Source of the DNA: Oryzias latipes | Taxonomy: Eukaryota > Chordata > Actinopteri > Beloniformes > Adrianichthyidae | Direction of reading: 5' to 3' | Length of the DNA stretch: 64,000 nucleotides | Assembly: GCF_002234675.1 (NCBI RefSeq) | Contig: NC_019873.2 | Coordinates: 12,282,735 to 12,346,734 of the forward strand | Shown here: piece after piece, positions 63,790 through 64,000 of the stretch | Position numbering within the stretch: position 1 is the stretch's first letter | Layout of the letters: every line of letters begins with the position of its first letter | Translations under genes and position numbers: made by a program | The notes under the pieces: model-generated | Seen by the model: the letters and a program-made list of their open reading frames with translations, nothing else | Told to the model about the DNA's origin: nothing | Database searches by the model: none

Positions 63790-64000
63790 CATTTCTCTTT
63801 GGCTACGGACACTCCAGGCATGAGACGCGCATTCTTGAACGTGCTTGTCCAGTGTTCACACTAGATAAGCACAGGGAGGGAATTCTTCTTCTTTTTATTT
63901 TTCTACTGTGAACTAGTGCATGTCCACCACCTACAGTTAGAAGAGGCTTGGTGTGAAAATCGACGCAGTGCAAATCTCGTGAATCTTGCTCCAAGCTTTT
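63790..64000 (-). mobile_element. PIF/Harbinger-like MITE copy, cut by window end
   Basis: Reverse complement matches about 52850-53046 (AAGCCTCTTCTAACTGTAGG, GTGCTTATCTAGTGTGAACA). The other half is outside the window. Confidence 0.6.

Overview
This window is vertebrate nuclear DNA, almost certainly from a teleost fish. The genes are split by GT/AG introns, intergenic and intronic sequence is AT-rich, and many small DNA transposons typical of fish genomes are present (hAT, Tc1/mariner, Tigger/pogo, PIF/Harbinger). There are no bacterial operons, CRISPR arrays or phage genes.

Two host genes are firmly supported, both on the minus strand and in tandem. (1) A complete coding set for a type I BMP receptor, best called bmpr1a (ALK3): eleven coding exons from 16256 down to the stop at 7058. 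Every splice phase is consistent and the total is 1572 nt, or 523 residues. (2) The 3' half of ldb3 (LIM domain binding 3, Cypher/ZASP): six exons from 56779 down to the stop at 52317, encoding a Pro/Gln-rich linker and three LIM domains. Its 5' part (PDZ and ZM regions) lies beyond the right edge. LDB3 and BMPR1A are also tandem neighbours in human, so the conserved order supports both names.

Layout: 1-5.5 kb is a transposon-rich block holding a broken direct duplicate of the bmpr1a 3' end (690-2205), a hAT element inside it, and an intact 613-codon hAT transposase ORF (2277-4118, plus strand). The bmpr1a 3' UTR and coding exons fill 6.5-16.3 kb. From 16.3 to about 47.7 kb I see no convincing coding exon. 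This stretch is probably the long 5' non-coding intron of bmpr1a, and it is full of elements at different stages of decay. A CpG-richer block at 47.7-48.8 kb carries a minus-strand splice donor and is the best candidate for the bmpr1a promoter and first exon. A 97-bp TA repeat and the likely ldb3 3' UTR follow, then the ldb3 exons. From 56.8 to 64 kb is mostly ldb3 intron with one weak small-exon candidate.

How the genes relate: bmpr1a encodes a plasma-membrane serine/threonine kinase that phosphorylates BMP-type Smads. ldb3 encodes a sarcomeric Z-disc scaffold. They share position, not a pathway. I did not find a new biological system. The most unusual structure is mobile-element history: two gapless 530-bp copies of a chimeric element 9.5 kb apart, three-deep nesting of elements with readable target-site duplications, and an ldb3 intron almost entirely made of one transposon.
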